From NCBI GenBank assembly GCA_903897605.1, contig CAIUCH010000051.1, positions 1-64,000 on the forward strand: a stretch of DNA of 64,000 nucleotides, written 5' to 3'. The translations under genes and the position numbers were made by a program. The notes beneath the pieces were generated by a model that saw only the letters and a program-made list of their open reading frames with translations, had not been told where the DNA came from and made no database searches. This document shows positions 1 through 8,236 of the stretch, in pieces (within the stretch, counting starts at the first letter, position 1; every line of letters begins with the position of its first letter). The stretch is from an uncultured Alphaproteobacteria bacterium (GTDB lineage Bacteria > Pseudomonadota > Alphaproteobacteria > Micropepsales > Micropepsaceae).

Positions 1-147
1 CAGCGGCTTGTATTTGCTGCCGTTGATGTCGCCCAGATAGACCGGCCAATCCACATTCTGCCCCGTCTGCGCAACCGCAACGGATCCACCCAGCACCAGA
101 CCCAGCAGCCCCGCCCCGGCAAGTAGTTTCGTCTTCGTCATCGTCAT
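1..147 (-). CDS. PQQ-dependent dehydrogenase, N-terminal fragment (cut by window edge)
   Basis: The visible 49 codons run off the left edge of the window. They encode a Sec signal peptide (basic MTMTKTK start, hydrophobic stretch to about residue 26 ending AVA-Q). The mature start contains DWPVYLGDINGSKYKPL, which resembles the first blade of quinoprotein glucose/alcohol dehydrogenases (typically DW..YGGD..GTRYSPL). Such enzymes oxidise sugars or alcohols in the periplasm with pyrroloquinoline quinone. The substrate cannot be judged from this piece. I chose the outer of two in-frame ATGs six bases apart; the inner one at 141 is equally possible. It is encoded on the same strand as the amine-oxidase operon but separated from it by a receptor remnant and two hairpins. 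Confidence 0.7.
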   Translation of the reverse strand, partial: MTMTKTKLLAGAGLLGLVLGGSVAVAQTGQNVDWPVYLGDINGSKYKPL

Positions 148-491
148 GATCTCAGCCTTCTCAACAAATGTGGATATTTCATGGTTTCATGGCGTTCGCC
201 GGAACGCAGCTGCGCCGGCACGGCGGCGGGTCTTTGACCGCCGCCCGGAAATTCAGAACAGGGACTTGGGTTTGCGGCCAGGATTGCCTATGCCGATTGT
301 CGCAGGCACCGCCACAGCCGCTTTCGCGCCAGCCGTCACCTCGATCGCAGTTGAGCGAGTCGCCCCCATGAACATCCTCCCAAGATGTTGATTTTACAGC
401 CGTTCAGCTCGCCCGAGCACATCGGACCTCTTCGGGTCCATCTGCAACAAAGCTACAACCGCGGTCTGGCTTAGACAATACCAAAGACGAA
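148..491. other. Intergenic region upstream of the PQQ-type dehydrogenase
   Basis: About 340 bases without a convincing gene. Two overlapping short plus-strand frames exist but have no recognisable protein features and no good ribosome site. The region presumably holds the promoter of the leftward dehydrogenase gene. I see no clear operator or repeat in it. Confidence 0.5.
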
Positions 492-523
492 CCCGCCCAC
501 CTCCGGTGCCGGAGATGGGCGGG
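492..523 (-). terminator. Strong hairpin, probable terminator after receptor remnant
   Basis: Two 15-base arms (492-506 and 509-523) pair with a single mismatch around a 2-base loop. The hairpin lies 33 bases beyond the stop codon of the leftward receptor remnant, where a terminator is expected. The U-tract is weak on the minus strand, so termination is inferred mainly from stem strength and position. Confidence 0.55.
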
Positions 524-555
524 CTATATCAGACCGGGTTTAGAAGCCGCCGGAC

Positions 556-960
556 TTAGAAGTTGAACGAGATGCGACCGCAATAATAGCCGCCATTCGG
601 ATTCCAGGCGGTGCCGAAGGAATTGCTGTTCACATTGCCGTTGCCGTCGGGAATGGCGACGCCGGTGGCAGCATTGTTGCCATTGAGTGCCGTGACCAAC
701 GAGGTGAGAACACCGATCTAGGAGAAGGGCTGAATATCCGGACGGATATCGAAGACGTTGTTGGCGCCCAACGAGAGCTGGAGCTGCTCGGTGACGTTAT
801 AGCGAAGCTCCATGTCGGTAAGGCCCACCCCCGCCTGATTGAACGGAATGACTTGGCCGCTATTGTTGGGCGCGGTGTGGGTGCCGATGAACAGCGAACG
901 CCGACACTGAGGCGCCGACCAGCAAGGAGTTTCTCAGATTGAGAACGTAGTTTATCCGCT
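556..960 (-). pseudogene. TonB-dependent receptor, decayed C-terminal remnant
   Basis: Read on the minus strand, the last 54 codons end in GGYYCGRISFNF and a stop. A TonB-dependent receptor typically ends in such an aromatic beta-strand. Upstream in the same frame are a TAG stop at 718-720 and receptor-like text (LTDMELRYNVTEQLQLSLGA, NVFDIRPDIQPF). Near position 900 the similarity shifts to another frame (RINYVLNLRNSLLVGASV). The sequence above about 960 no longer looks coding. An intact receptor has roughly 700-1000 residues, so most of the gene is missing and the rest carries a stop and a frameshift. It is non-functional unless the window sequence contains errors. Confidence 0.7.
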
Positions 961-1268
961 GTTGGTTTTTCGAACCGAATTCCGGCGATTCATGCTTACA
1001 CCTAATACGAACAGGTCGTTTCCTGCCTTATTGCGCTGATATGCGAGACATAATGCAGTATTATTCATGCTAAAGACGTAATTGTGAATACAGTAATATT
1101 ATTTTGAATAGTCAATTTCAAAAACTGGATGCGCCACGGCACAGCGTTGCTTTGCCGAACAATGCCGATGACGTCGCGAGACATTTAATTTAATAAAATC
1201 AATGCAATAAGAGGGCGCACACAGCGCCGGGACGCCGCGGAATTTGGGCGTGTTTCTTATGCAACAGA
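961..1268. other. AT-rich intergenic stretch
   Basis: About 300 bases, clearly richer in A and T than the surroundings, between the receptor remnant and the terminator of the amine-oxidase operon. No frame has family-like features. It may be the eroded remainder of the receptor gene or an old promoter. I see no repeats or tRNA-like folds in it. Confidence 0.5.
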
Positions 1269-1305
1269 CAAAAAAAGAGGCAGGCGCCCATCGCGCCCGC
1301 CTCTT
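1269..1305 (-). terminator. Rho-independent terminator of the amine-oxidase operon
   Basis: Arms 1275-1287 and 1293-1305 form a 13-base stem with one mismatch and a 5-base loop. On the minus strand the stem is followed directly by a run of T (A-run 1271-1276 on the plus strand). It lies 18 bases beyond the stop of the exported RidA gene and closes the leftward three-gene operon. Confidence 0.85.
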
Positions 1306-1323
1306 CTTACAATGTCACTAAGG

Positions 1324-1797
1324 TCAGTTGGCTTTCTTGACCGCGATGAATTCGATTTCCACCAGATTGTCCGGTCCGGCGAGGGCGGCAACCTGGAAGG
1401 CGGCACGGGCCGGCTTGTTGGGTTGCCCCACCGTGCCGAATTCCTTGAACCAGGAAGAATTCATCCCGGCGAAATCCATCTTGCCGCCCTTGGCGGGATC
1501 ACCGACCAGGAAGACATGCGCCTGCACGACATCGCCGAATGTCAGACCCAGCTTGGCCAGCTGCGCCTTCAGACTGTCCAAGGTGGCGGCGGTCTGGGCG
1601 GCCATGTCGGCACCCTTCGCGGCAGAGCCGCTGATGTAATAGGTGTCATAGCCGGCCGGCACATGCACCGAGCTGGCATATGGCGCCTTGGCGTTTTCCT
1701 GATTGTGCTGAACCATCATGTCGGCTGCGTAGGCGCCCGAGACGAAGAGCGCCGCGCCCATCACCGCGAAAGATCCATATTTCACAAACTTGTTCAT
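1324..1797 (-). CDS. Exported RidA-family protein (imine/enamine deaminase-like)
   Basis: The 157-residue protein begins with a Sec signal peptide (about residues 1-24, ending GAYA-AD) followed by one YjgF/RidA domain. The catalytic arginine region PARAAFQVAAL (Arg about 131) and the acidic VEIEFIAV strand (Glu about 147-149) are present. Family members hydrolyse reactive imines and enamines to carbonyls and ammonia and are usually cytosolic. The signal peptide here implies periplasmic action. It is the last gene of an operon, 25 bases after a cytochrome c gene that follows a flavin amine oxidase, and a strong terminator follows. Its inferred job is to hydrolyse the imine released by that oxidase. 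The biochemical activity is inferred, while the domain and signal are visible. Confidence 0.85.
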   Translation of the reverse strand: MNKFVKYGSFAVMGAALFVSGAYAADMMVQHNQENAKAPYASSVHVPAGYDTYYISGSAAKGADMAAQTAATLDSLKAQLAKLGLTFGDVVQAHVFLVGDPAKGGKMDFAGMNSSWFKEFGTVGQPNKPARAAFQVAALAGPDNLVEIEFIAVKKAN

Positions 1798-1822
1798 TGC
1801 TCATTCCTCCTTGAAAGGTGGG

Positions 1823-2224
1823 TTACGGACGTGCCGCCTTGACGTCGGCGGGGGTTACCTTGTCCTTGTAGTTGTTGCCGAAATGCGTACGGGTATAGTT
1901 GACCACATCGGCAACCTGCTGGTCGGAGAACATTCCGCCAAACGCCGGCATCGCCTTCTGACCATTGACGATCACCGCGACCGGATAGCCTGCCGTTTCC
2001 AACTTGGGATTCTTGGCAAGCGCGGGATACATCCCTGCCCCCACCGCGCCTTTGGCATCGGGCATGTGACAGCCCTGGCAGACATTCTTGAAAATCGCCT
2101 CGCCACCCTGTTCGGTGAAACCGAAGCGCCCGCCACCGGCGCCCTGGGCATAAGCGCCCGATGACAAGCATAGTCCCAGCAGCAACGCGGAACCAAAAAC
2201 GCGACCGACAAATACTGACTTCAT
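1823..2224 (-). CDS. Small exported class I cytochrome c
   Basis: The 133-residue protein has a Sec signal peptide (about 1-26, ending GAYA-QG), a haem-binding CQGCH motif at 49-53 and a likely axial methionine in AMPAFGGMF (about residue 92). These mark a single-haem periplasmic electron carrier. The start was placed at the ATG preceded by a GGAGGGG ribosome site; a longer frame reaching to 2464 is only antisense of the oxidase gene. It lies 19 bases after the flavin amine oxidase and 25 bases before the exported RidA. The likely role is electron acceptor for the oxidase, as cognate cytochromes are for nicotine dehydrogenases of the same flavin family; that pairing is inferred from gene order. 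Confidence 0.88.
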   Translation of the reverse strand: MKSVFVGRVFGSALLLGLCLSSGAYAQGAGGGRFGFTEQGGEAIFKNVCQGCHMPDAKGAVGAGMYPALAKNPKLETAGYPVAVIVNGQKAMPAFGGMFSDQQVADVVNYTRTHFGNNYKDKVTPADVKAARP

Positions 2225-2243
2225 TATCCCCTCCAGATTTTGT

Positions 2244-3842
2244 TCAAGCCGCCACGGCACGTTGATGCAGACGCTTGATCGCGTCCAGTGCCGACACGAT
2301 AGCACCTTCCTGCCAAGCGCCCAGATGCGACGCATGTTCGCCGGCCAGGACCATGCGGCCATCGATCGCGCACAGCGCGTTGTAATTCTTTTCGCGATTG
2401 GCTTCAGTCCATTGCGCGAAACAGCCCAGTGTAAAGGGCATGCGATGCCAGCCGACCGAGACACCGTTCTCGAACTCCGTTCGGTATTGCGGATGGATTG
2501 CCGCGCCGCAATCGACCACCACCTTCATGCGCTCTTCCGGGCTCAACGAGGTGAGTTCAAACGCATGCGGGCCGAAGGTGTAGGCGCCGAGCACCACGCC
2601 CTTCTGGGTTTGCATGAATTGCGTCGAAGGATAGGAAATCAGCGCCACCGGCTGGTCGGTATAGGTGATGCCGCCATAGATGCGTTCATCGTCTTCCCAC
2701 CAGCGGCGTTTCATCTGCACGCCCGCCTTGAACCCGGCGCTGTAGGACAGCGAGTTGATCGCGTTCTTCAGCGGTGCACCGATCTGCATCGGCACCTGGC
2801 TGAGAATGGTGGTGGGAATGGTGTTGACGCACCAGTTGGCGGTGGCGGTCTGCGGCGCGCCCCCCTTCTGCGAATCCACATAGGAGACCACGACGCCGTT
2901 GGCGTCCTGCTTAATCTCCGTCACCTTGCAATTATACTTGATCATGTCCGGCGGCAGCGCCCGCACGAAACCGGCGCTGATGCGGTCCATGCCGCCGACC
3001 GGCTGAAACATGGTCATTTGATATTCATATTCGTGGCCGGTGAGCAGTCCGGTCCACAACCGCGACTGCAGCAGCTCGGCCATCGCCATCGGTTCGGAAT
3101 CGGTGGGCTGCCAGCTCAGTCCGCCGCCCGGATCGACGTCATAGCCGCGATGATTGGAAACCTGTCCGCTCTTTTTATATTCGTAATTTTGATTCAACGC
3201 GCCCCAGGCCCGCAGCGCCTGCAACAGCACTTCGGCATCTTCTTTGGTGACTGCCTGGTCGAGCTTGCCTTGTGAGGTGCATTTCGCCAGCAATTCCGAG
3301 ACATAGCCGCGGAAATCTGTTTCCACTTCGCGATAGCGTTTGGGTTTGCCACCGAACGCCTTGGAATTATGGATCATCGCGTTGTAGTTGATGATCGAGA
3401 AGGGTTCGAGCGGCACGTTCAGGCGCTTGCAATAGTCCAGCAGCGCGATGTGATGATAGGGAATGCGCATCGGGCCCGGATTGACATAGAATCCGGGATC
3501 GAACTGACAATGCTGGGTGAAGCCGCCCAATTCGTTGACCGTGTCGCCGCCGCGGATCGAGATGTTTCGGCCACCGGCCTTGTGCTGATATTCCAGCACC
3601 TGAACCTTGTAACCGGCGTTGCGCAGTTCCAGCGCCGCCGTCAGGCCGGCCAGACCGGCGCCCAGCACCAGGACCGATGCCCCCTTGGGATCGCCTTCCA
3701 GCTTGAGCGGGGCCGAATAGCCGGACTCCCCCGCATAGCCCAGATCGGTCATCGCCTGGTACATCGCGGCGCTGCCGGCAGCCATGCCGATCATGCGGAA
3801 TAGAGAGCGCCGGTTCATCGGCGCCAGAACTTGCTCAGTCAT
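2244..3842 (-). CDS. Tat-exported flavin monoamine oxidase / amine dehydrogenase family protein
   Basis: The protein has 532 residues. A twin-arginine motif (NRRSLFRM, Arg 11-12) and a hydrophobic stretch indicate Tat export of a folded FAD enzyme. A dinucleotide-binding fold follows (GAGLAG, about 61-66, with the acidic end VLEY). A GGRN flavin motif follows, and the C-terminal flavin-binding segment contains VLAGEHASHLGAWQEGA, typical of the amine oxidase family. Members oxidise amines or amino acids to imines. It is the first gene of an operon with a cytochrome c and an exported RidA, so it may pass electrons to the cytochrome rather than to oxygen. The substrate is unknown. About 200 bases upstream are free of genes and should hold the promoter. 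Confidence 0.87.
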   Translation of the reverse strand: MTEQVLAPMNRRSLFRMIGMAAGSAAMYQAMTDLGYAGESGYSAPLKLEGDPKGASVLVLGAGLAGLTAALELRNAGYKVQVLEYQHKAGGRNISIRGGDTVNELGGFTQHCQFDPGFYVNPGPMRIPYHHIALLDYCKRLNVPLEPFSIINYNAMIHNSKAFGGKPKRYREVETDFRGYVSELLAKCTSQGKLDQAVTKEDAEVLLQALRAWGALNQNYEYKKSGQVSNHRGYDVDPGGGLSWQPTDSEPMAMAELLQSRLWTGLLTGHEYEYQMTMFQPVGGMDRISAGFVRALPPDMIKYNCKVTEIKQDANGVVVSYVDSQKGGAPQTATANWCVNTIPTTILSQVPMQIGAPLKNAINSLSYSAGFKAGVQMKRRWWEDDERIYGGITYTDQPVALISYPSTQFMQTQKGVVLGAYTFGPHAFELTSLSPEERMKVVVDCGAAIHPQYRTEFENGVSVGWHRMPFTLGCFAQWTEANREKNYNALCAIDGRMVLAGEHASHLGAWQEGAIVSALDAIKRLHQRAVAA

Positions 3843-4049
3843 TCATCTCCCCTTCGCTGGCCAGGCGTCCAGCGAATATCCCTTTGCGCCTGCACTGCAT
3901 TCGGCTGGTGGCAGCTTTTCTAAGGGCGTCGCAATACTTGAATCGTTCCGGCCCGGCAGACTTCTAACGCAAGCCACTGGGAGGCACCAGCCTGGAAAAC
4001 AGGCAGCGCGGTCGCAGTCCCATGACTTTCTGTCACGAAATTCACGCGA

Positions 4050-4667
4050 CTAGGACAGAAAAGCCTCGATCCTGTCAGCGGCACGCACCAAGTCGGCAAG
4101 CGACGGCGTTCCCATTTTGTGCATGACCTGGGCACGGTGAATCTTGACGGTGACTTCGCTCAACCCAACCAGGGCCGCGATCTGTTTGTTGATCTGGCCG
4201 GTGACAACCAGCTTCATGATTTCGCGCTCGCGTTTGGTGAGCGTGCGATAACCGCTCAGCAGGCCCGAGACCTGCTCCTCGATGTCGCGCTGGGTCTGAT
4301 CGCGGCGCAAGGCCGCCTGTACGCACTCCAGCAATTCCTGTTCGCGGAACGGCTTCTGCAGAAAATCCACGGCCCCTGCCTTCATCACCTGTACCGCCAT
4401 GGGAACATCGCCATAGCCGGAGATGAAAATGATGGGAATGCGGTCCTTTTGCGCCACCAGCCGCTTCTGCAGCTCGAGCCCACTGGTGCCGGGGAGCCGC
4501 ACATCCAGGACCAGACAGCCGCACGCCTCTGGATCGCGGCGGGCGAGAAATTCCTCGGCGGACGGGAAGGATTCGACCAGATGGCCGACAGAGAGGAGCA
4601 GGTCCCGGATGGCGCCGCGGACCGTGGCGTCATCGTCGATCAAATATACGATAGGAGTGTTGCGCAT
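4050..4667 (-). CDS. FixJ/LuxR-type two-component response regulator (orphan)
   Basis: The protein has 205 residues. The receiver domain shows the acidic triad (DDD at 11-13), the phosphorylation site Asp 55 (VLDVRLPG), the Ser switch in FISGYGD and Lys 105 in LQKPF. A LuxR-type helix-turn-helix follows (LTKREREIMKLVVTG to about 190). The ATG at 4667 was preferred over an upstream frame start because a GGGGGGAG ribosome site precedes it. No histidine kinase is encoded nearby. It lies upstream of the amine-oxidase operon on the same strand with a gap of about 200 bases, so control of that operon is possible but unproven. An inverted repeat 22 bases before its start suggests regulation of its own gene. 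Confidence 0.88.
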   Translation of the reverse strand: MRNTPIVYLIDDDATVRGAIRDLLLSVGHLVESFPSAEEFLARRDPEACGCLVLDVRLPGTSGLELQKRLVAQKDRIPIIFISGYGDVPMAVQVMKAGAVDFLQKPFREQELLECVQAALRRDQTQRDIEEQVSGLLSGYRTLTKREREIMKLVVTGQINKQIAALVGLSEVTVKIHRAQVMHKMGTPSLADLVRAADRIEAFLS

Positions 4668-4688
4668 CCTCGCTCCCCCCGGAAGCGA

Positions 4689-4712
4689 GTAATACCTTTG
4701 TTTAAGTATTAC
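4689..4712. promoter_or_regulatory. Inverted repeat upstream of the response regulator, possible operator
   Basis: GTAATAC (4689-4695) and GTATTAC (4706-4712) are perfect 7-base inverted arms separated by 10 bases, about one helical turn apart. This spacing suits a dimeric helix-turn-helix protein. The site lies just upstream of the regulator's ribosome site. Binding is inferred only from the symmetry. Confidence 0.35.
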
Positions 4713-4773
4713 CGAAAGTCCAGTCTTAACAGTGTCCACTTTGTGGGCAGGGGGCTCATTTTTCAGTCATATA

Positions 4774-4790
4774 TCCTTGTGAAACAAGGA
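4774..4790. repeat. Short perfect inverted repeat between regulator and tRNA-Leu
   Basis: TCCTTGT (4774-4780) and ACAAGGA (4784-4790) pair perfectly around a 3-base loop in an AT-rich spacer. It lies just beyond the 3' end of tRNA-Leu and upstream of the response regulator. It could act as a weak terminator of the tRNA transcript or as a protein site; no U-tract follows. Confidence 0.35.
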
Positions 4791-4814
4791 GATATGTGAA
4801 TATGGGGTCGGGGA

Positions 4815-4899
<85 letters not shown>

Positions 4900-5019
4900 A
4901 GATGCCGAAGGGCCGGATGTTTAGGGTCGGCGTCCTGTGCCGTCAACCACTCAAACCCCTTTTCGGCGTATCTTCTTCTGGCTAAACACCAGCCCAGCAC
5001 GCTCAACCGGATTCTCGCC

Positions 5020-5976
5020 ATGGAAACAAAACAGATAACGGTCTTCGGCGGTTCGGGCTTTCTGGGGCGCCATGCGGTCCGGGCGCTGGCCAAGGCGGGC
5101 TGGCGCATCAAAGTCGCCTGCCGCCACCCCAATCGCGCCTTTTTCCTGCGTCCCCTGGGCCAGGTCGGCCAGATCGGCTTCGTCAAATGCGACATCACCG
5201 AACCTGAGCAGGTCGAGGCGGCGCTGCAAGGCTCGATCGCCGCGGTCAATCTACCGGGGCTGCTGTTCCCGCGAGGCCAGAGTTTCGAGGATGTTCATGT
5301 CACAGGCGCCGGCAATGTCGCCGAAGCCGCCGCGCGGCAGGGCATTCGCAAGCTGGTGCATCTGTCGGCCATCGGCGCCGACAGCGAGGCGCAATCCCGC
5401 TATGCCCAGACTAAGGCGGAAGGCGAAAAGCGCGTCCATGCCGCCCTTCCTGCTGCAATTGTCCTGCGGCCTTCCCTTGTGTTCGGGCCCGAAGACCAGT
5501 TCTTCAACAAGTTTGCCGGCCTGGCGCGCATCTCGCCCGTCCTCCCCCTGATCGGCGGCGGCCACACCCGCTTTCAGCCCGTCTTTGTCGGCGATGTCGC
5601 GGCCGCCATCTGCGCCGCGCTGGAAATGCCGCAAGCACAGGGCAAGACCTATGAGCTGGGCGGCCCCACCACCTATAGCTTCAAGGAGCTGATGCAGCTG
5701 GTGTTGCGCGAAATCGGACGCAAGCGGATTTTGGCGCCGCTGCCCTTCGCGCTGGCGGCGTTCAAGGCTTTCTTTCTGCAACTGGCACCCAATCCGCTGC
5801 TCACGCTCGACCAGGTCAAGCTGCTGCGGCATGACAATGTGGTCGCGCCCACAGCGCTGACATTGGCGGATCTCGGCATCACGCCGACCACGGTGGAAGC
5901 GGAACTGCCCGCCTATCTCTGGCGGTTCCGGGCCAAGGGCGAATATGCCGACCTGGTGCCCGAAAAATTAAACTAG
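5020..5976 (+). CDS. NDUFA9-like NAD(P)-binding atypical SDR (complex I-associated family)
   Basis: The 318-residue protein opens with the nucleotide-binding motif TVFGGSGFLGRHAVRAL and includes KLVHLSAIGAD, RYAQTKAEGE and IVLRPSLVFGPEDQFFN, characteristic of the complex I 39-kDa (NDUFA9) subgroup of atypical short-chain dehydrogenases. In alphaproteobacteria these proteins are associated with respiratory complex I or quinone biosynthesis; a catalytic reaction has not been firmly assigned. The ATG at 5020 immediately precedes the Rossmann strand. Its last bases overlap the stop of convergent uppP. Confidence 0.85.
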   Translation: METKQITVFGGSGFLGRHAVRALAKAGWRIKVACRHPNRAFFLRPLGQVGQIGFVKCDITEPEQVEAALQGSIAAVNLPGLLFPRGQSFEDVHVTGAGNVAEAAARQGIRKLVHLSAIGADSEAQSRYAQTKAEGEKRVHAALPAAIVLRPSLVFGPEDQFFNKFAGLARISPVLPLIGGGHTRFQPVFVGDVAAAICAALEMPQAQGKTYELGGPTTYSFKELMQLVLREIGRKRILAPLPFALAAFKAFFLQLAPNPLLTLDQVKLLRHDNVVAPTALTLADLGITPTTVEAELPAYLWRFRAKGEYADLVPEKLN

Positions 5977-6776
5977 GCCCAGATATACGCCGCCAGCGCG
6001 ATGCCAGCGGCGATGCGGTACCAGCCGAACGGCGTCAGGCCATAACGCGCCACGATCACCAGGAACTGGCGGATCACCACATAGGCGACCAGGAAAGACA
6101 CGACAAAGCCTACCGCGATGTCGAGGCTCTGCCCGTGACTGAGGCTCGCGCCTTTCTTGTAAAGCTCGAACAAGGTCGCGCCCAGCATGGTGGGAACCGC
6201 CAGATAAAATGTGAATTTGGTCGCCGCCACCCGGTCCACCCCCAGCAGCTCGCCGCCCAGAATGGTCGCGCCGGACCGTGAGGTGCCGGGAATCAGGGCC
6301 AGAACCTGGCAAAGCCCGATCTGGAATGCCTTGGACAATGGCAGCCGCTCGCCGTCCAGCCAGCGCGGCTTCGGCGCGGTGCGTTCCAGGGCCAGGATGA
6401 CCAGGCCGCCAATGAACCAGCTCGCCGCGATCACCGGCATGGCGATGACGGGATTGAGCAGCATGGAATTGATCCATTTGGAAATCAGCACGCCCACCAC
6501 CGCCGCGGGCAGGAAGGCGATGATGATGCCGAGCGCAAAACGCCGCGCCTGCTCCGATGAGGGCAACCCGATTAGTGCCTGCCAGAAGGTCTGAAAATAA
6601 ATCACTACCACGGAGAGGATAGCGCCCAGCTGGATGACGACCGTGAAGGCTTCCCAATTGTCGGAAAGACCCAGCAAGCGTTCCGCCACCAGAAGATGTC
6701 CGGTCGAGGACACCGGCAGGAATTCGGTCAGGCCCTCGACGATGCCCAGCCAGACCGAAATCAGAATGTCGTGCAT
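5973..6776 (-). CDS. uppP: Undecaprenyl-diphosphatase
   Basis: The 267-residue polytopic membrane protein carries both family signatures: EGLTEFLPVSSTGH (about 14-27) and the phosphatase loop PGTSRSG (163-169). It removes a phosphate from undecaprenyl diphosphate so the lipid carrier can be reused for peptidoglycan and other surface polymers. The start was set at the ATG beginning MHDILISVWLG; the longer frame upstream is antisense of mtgA and has no family similarity. The stop overlaps the stop of the convergent SDR gene. Confidence 0.95.
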   Translation of the reverse strand: MHDILISVWLGIVEGLTEFLPVSSTGHLLVAERLLGLSDNWEAFTVVIQLGAILSVVVIYFQTFWQALIGLPSSEQARRFALGIIIAFLPAAVVGVLISKWINSMLLNPVIAMPVIAASWFIGGLVILALERTAPKPRWLDGERLPLSKAFQIGLCQVLALIPGTSRSGATILGGELLGVDRVAATKFTFYLAVPTMLGATLFELYKKGASLSHGQSLDIAVGFVVSFLVAYVVIRQFLVIVARYGLTPFGWYRIAAGIALAAYIWA

Positions 6777-6863
6777 GCGAAGATTCTCCGGGATCGGGTC
6801 AGACCTAGCATCGCGGGATGGCTCATGCCATCGCCGCATTCCTAACTTTTGGTATGGTTGCGC

Positions 6864-7568
6864 ATGGGGCGGACGGGAATCAGGGCGGCGGGACGAGGCT
6901 GGCTGGGGAAACTGCTGGTGATCCTGTTTGTGCTGCTGGTGGCGGCACCGGTGCTGTTGCTGCTGCTCTTTCGTTTTGTCCCGGTGCCGGGCACGCCACA
7001 GATGCTGTGGAGCCTGGCAGAGGGCAAAGGCGCCCATTATTCCTGGTCGGACCGGATCCCGCCATTTCTGGGTAAGGCGGTGATCGGCTCGGAAGACCAG
7101 AATTTTTGCAATCACAGCGGCTTCGACTGGAAGTCCATCGACCAGGCCGTGGCGGCACACGAACGCCACCCGGCAAAGCGCCTTCGCGGCGCCAGCACCA
7201 TCTCGCAGCAAACCGCCCGTACTTTATTTCTGGTGCCGGTCCGCAGTTGGGTCCGCAAGGGAGCGGAAGCCTATCTCACGGTCCTGATCGAAGCCCTTTG
7301 GCCCAAAAAGAGAATCCTGGAGGCCTATCTCAATCTGGTGGATTGGGGACATGGAAATTTCGGCGCCCAGGCGGCGGCCGAGGCCTATTTCCATGCCGAC
7401 GCATACTTGCTGACGCGGAATGAAGCGGCGCGGCTTGCAGCGATTCTGCCCGATCCCGACAAATGGAACGCGGCCAAACCGGGTCCCTATGTTGCCGGCC
7501 GTGCGGAAATCCTAATCGCACGGGCCGGGGATGTGACTCGGGACAATCTGGATTTTTGCGTTAAATAG
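6864..7568 (+). CDS. mtgA: Monofunctional biosynthetic peptidoglycan transglycosylase
   Basis: The protein has 234 residues from the ATG at 6864; a TTG at 6849 would add five. A single N-terminal membrane helix (about 14-37) anchors a glycosyltransferase-51 domain. Its motifs are GSEDQNF (catalytic Glu about 77), RGASTISQQTARTLFL and KRILEAYLNLVDWG. The length matches E. coli MtgA (242). It polymerises lipid II into glycan strands at the outer face of the inner membrane. It is divergent from uppP, another peptidoglycan-supply gene, with only about 90 bases between them. Confidence 0.92.
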   Translation: MGRTGIRAAGRGWLGKLLVILFVLLVAAPVLLLLLFRFVPVPGTPQMLWSLAEGKGAHYSWSDRIPPFLGKAVIGSEDQNFCNHSGFDWKSIDQAVAAHERHPAKRLRGASTISQQTARTLFLVPVRSWVRKGAEAYLTVLIEALWPKKRILEAYLNLVDWGHGNFGAQAAAEAYFHADAYLLTRNEAARLAAILPDPDKWNAAKPGPYVAGRAEILIARAGDVTRDNLDFCVK

Positions 7569-7591
7569 AGCCCTGATTTACAAGCCCTTCC

Positions 7592-8236
7592 ATGCGCCGT
7601 CTGATCCACTTGATGCTGTCGCCCAGTTGCCGCCTTGCCCGTCTGGTGGTGGCGGAAAAGCGCGTCGCCTGCGATCCGGCCCATGCCGAGGACGCGCGCA
7701 ATCCCCTTCCCGTGTTTATCGATCTGGATGGCACCCGCGCCGAAGGCATCTGGGCGATCGTCGATCACTTGGAAACCAATTTCCCGGAGCATCCGCTGGC
7801 GCCGGACGATGCGGATGAGCGCCGCGCCAGCTTGCGCTGGCTGGATTGGGCGATGGGGCCGTTTCACGAGCAGGTGACCCAGCGCATCGTCTATGAAAAG
7901 GCCGGGCAGCGTTTCACCGGCGCGCCCGGACGCCGGGCCCCCGACATGAATGTGATCCGCGCCGGCCGCGAGGAATTGAAAGTGGCCTTGGCCGCCATTG
8001 GCCGCGCGGTGGAAGGCAATGGCAATCTGTCGGGCCGCGCTCCGGCGCTTGGCGATCTGGCGGTGGCGGCGCATCTTTCCGTGCTGGACTATTTCGGCGA
8101 AGTGCCGTGGAGCGAATACCCCGCCGCCAATGAATGGTATGTACGGATGAAGTCGCGCCCCAGCTTCCGCTCCATCCTGGCCGATCGGGTGCCCGGCCAA
8201 CCCCCGGCCGCTCATTATGCCGAACTCGATTTCTAA
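7592..8236 (+). CDS. Glutathione S-transferase family protein
   Basis: The protein has 214 residues. The N-terminal thioredoxin-like half includes [14 protein letters not shown] and an [18 protein letters not shown] segment. The C-terminal helical domain ends with the usual [19 protein letters not shown] and [15 protein letters not shown]. The predicted role is glutathione conjugation or reduction of an unknown substrate in the cytoplasm. The gene overlaps queG by 20 bases, so the two are translated from one transcript. Confidence 0.85.
   Translation: MRRLIHLMLSPSCRLARLVVAEKRVACDPAHAEDARNPLPVFIDLDGTRAEGIWAIVDHLETNFPEHPLAPDDADERRASLRWLDWAMGPFHEQVTQRIVYEKAGQRFTGAPGRRAPDMNVIRAGREELKVALAAIGRAVEGNGNLSGRAPALGDLAVAAHLSVLDYFGEVPWSEYPAANEWYVRMKSRPSFRSILADRVPGQPPAAHYAELDF

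Noticed and set aside
1312-1842. 176-codon open frame on the plus strand through the exported RidA gene
   Set aside because: It is antisense to a gene with a clear family domain, signal peptide and terminator, and its translation has no recognisable features.
2262-3275. 337-codon plus-strand frame inside the flavin amine oxidase
   Set aside because: His/Arg-rich shadow translation typical of the reverse complement of GC-rich coding sequence; the minus-strand gene is unambiguous.
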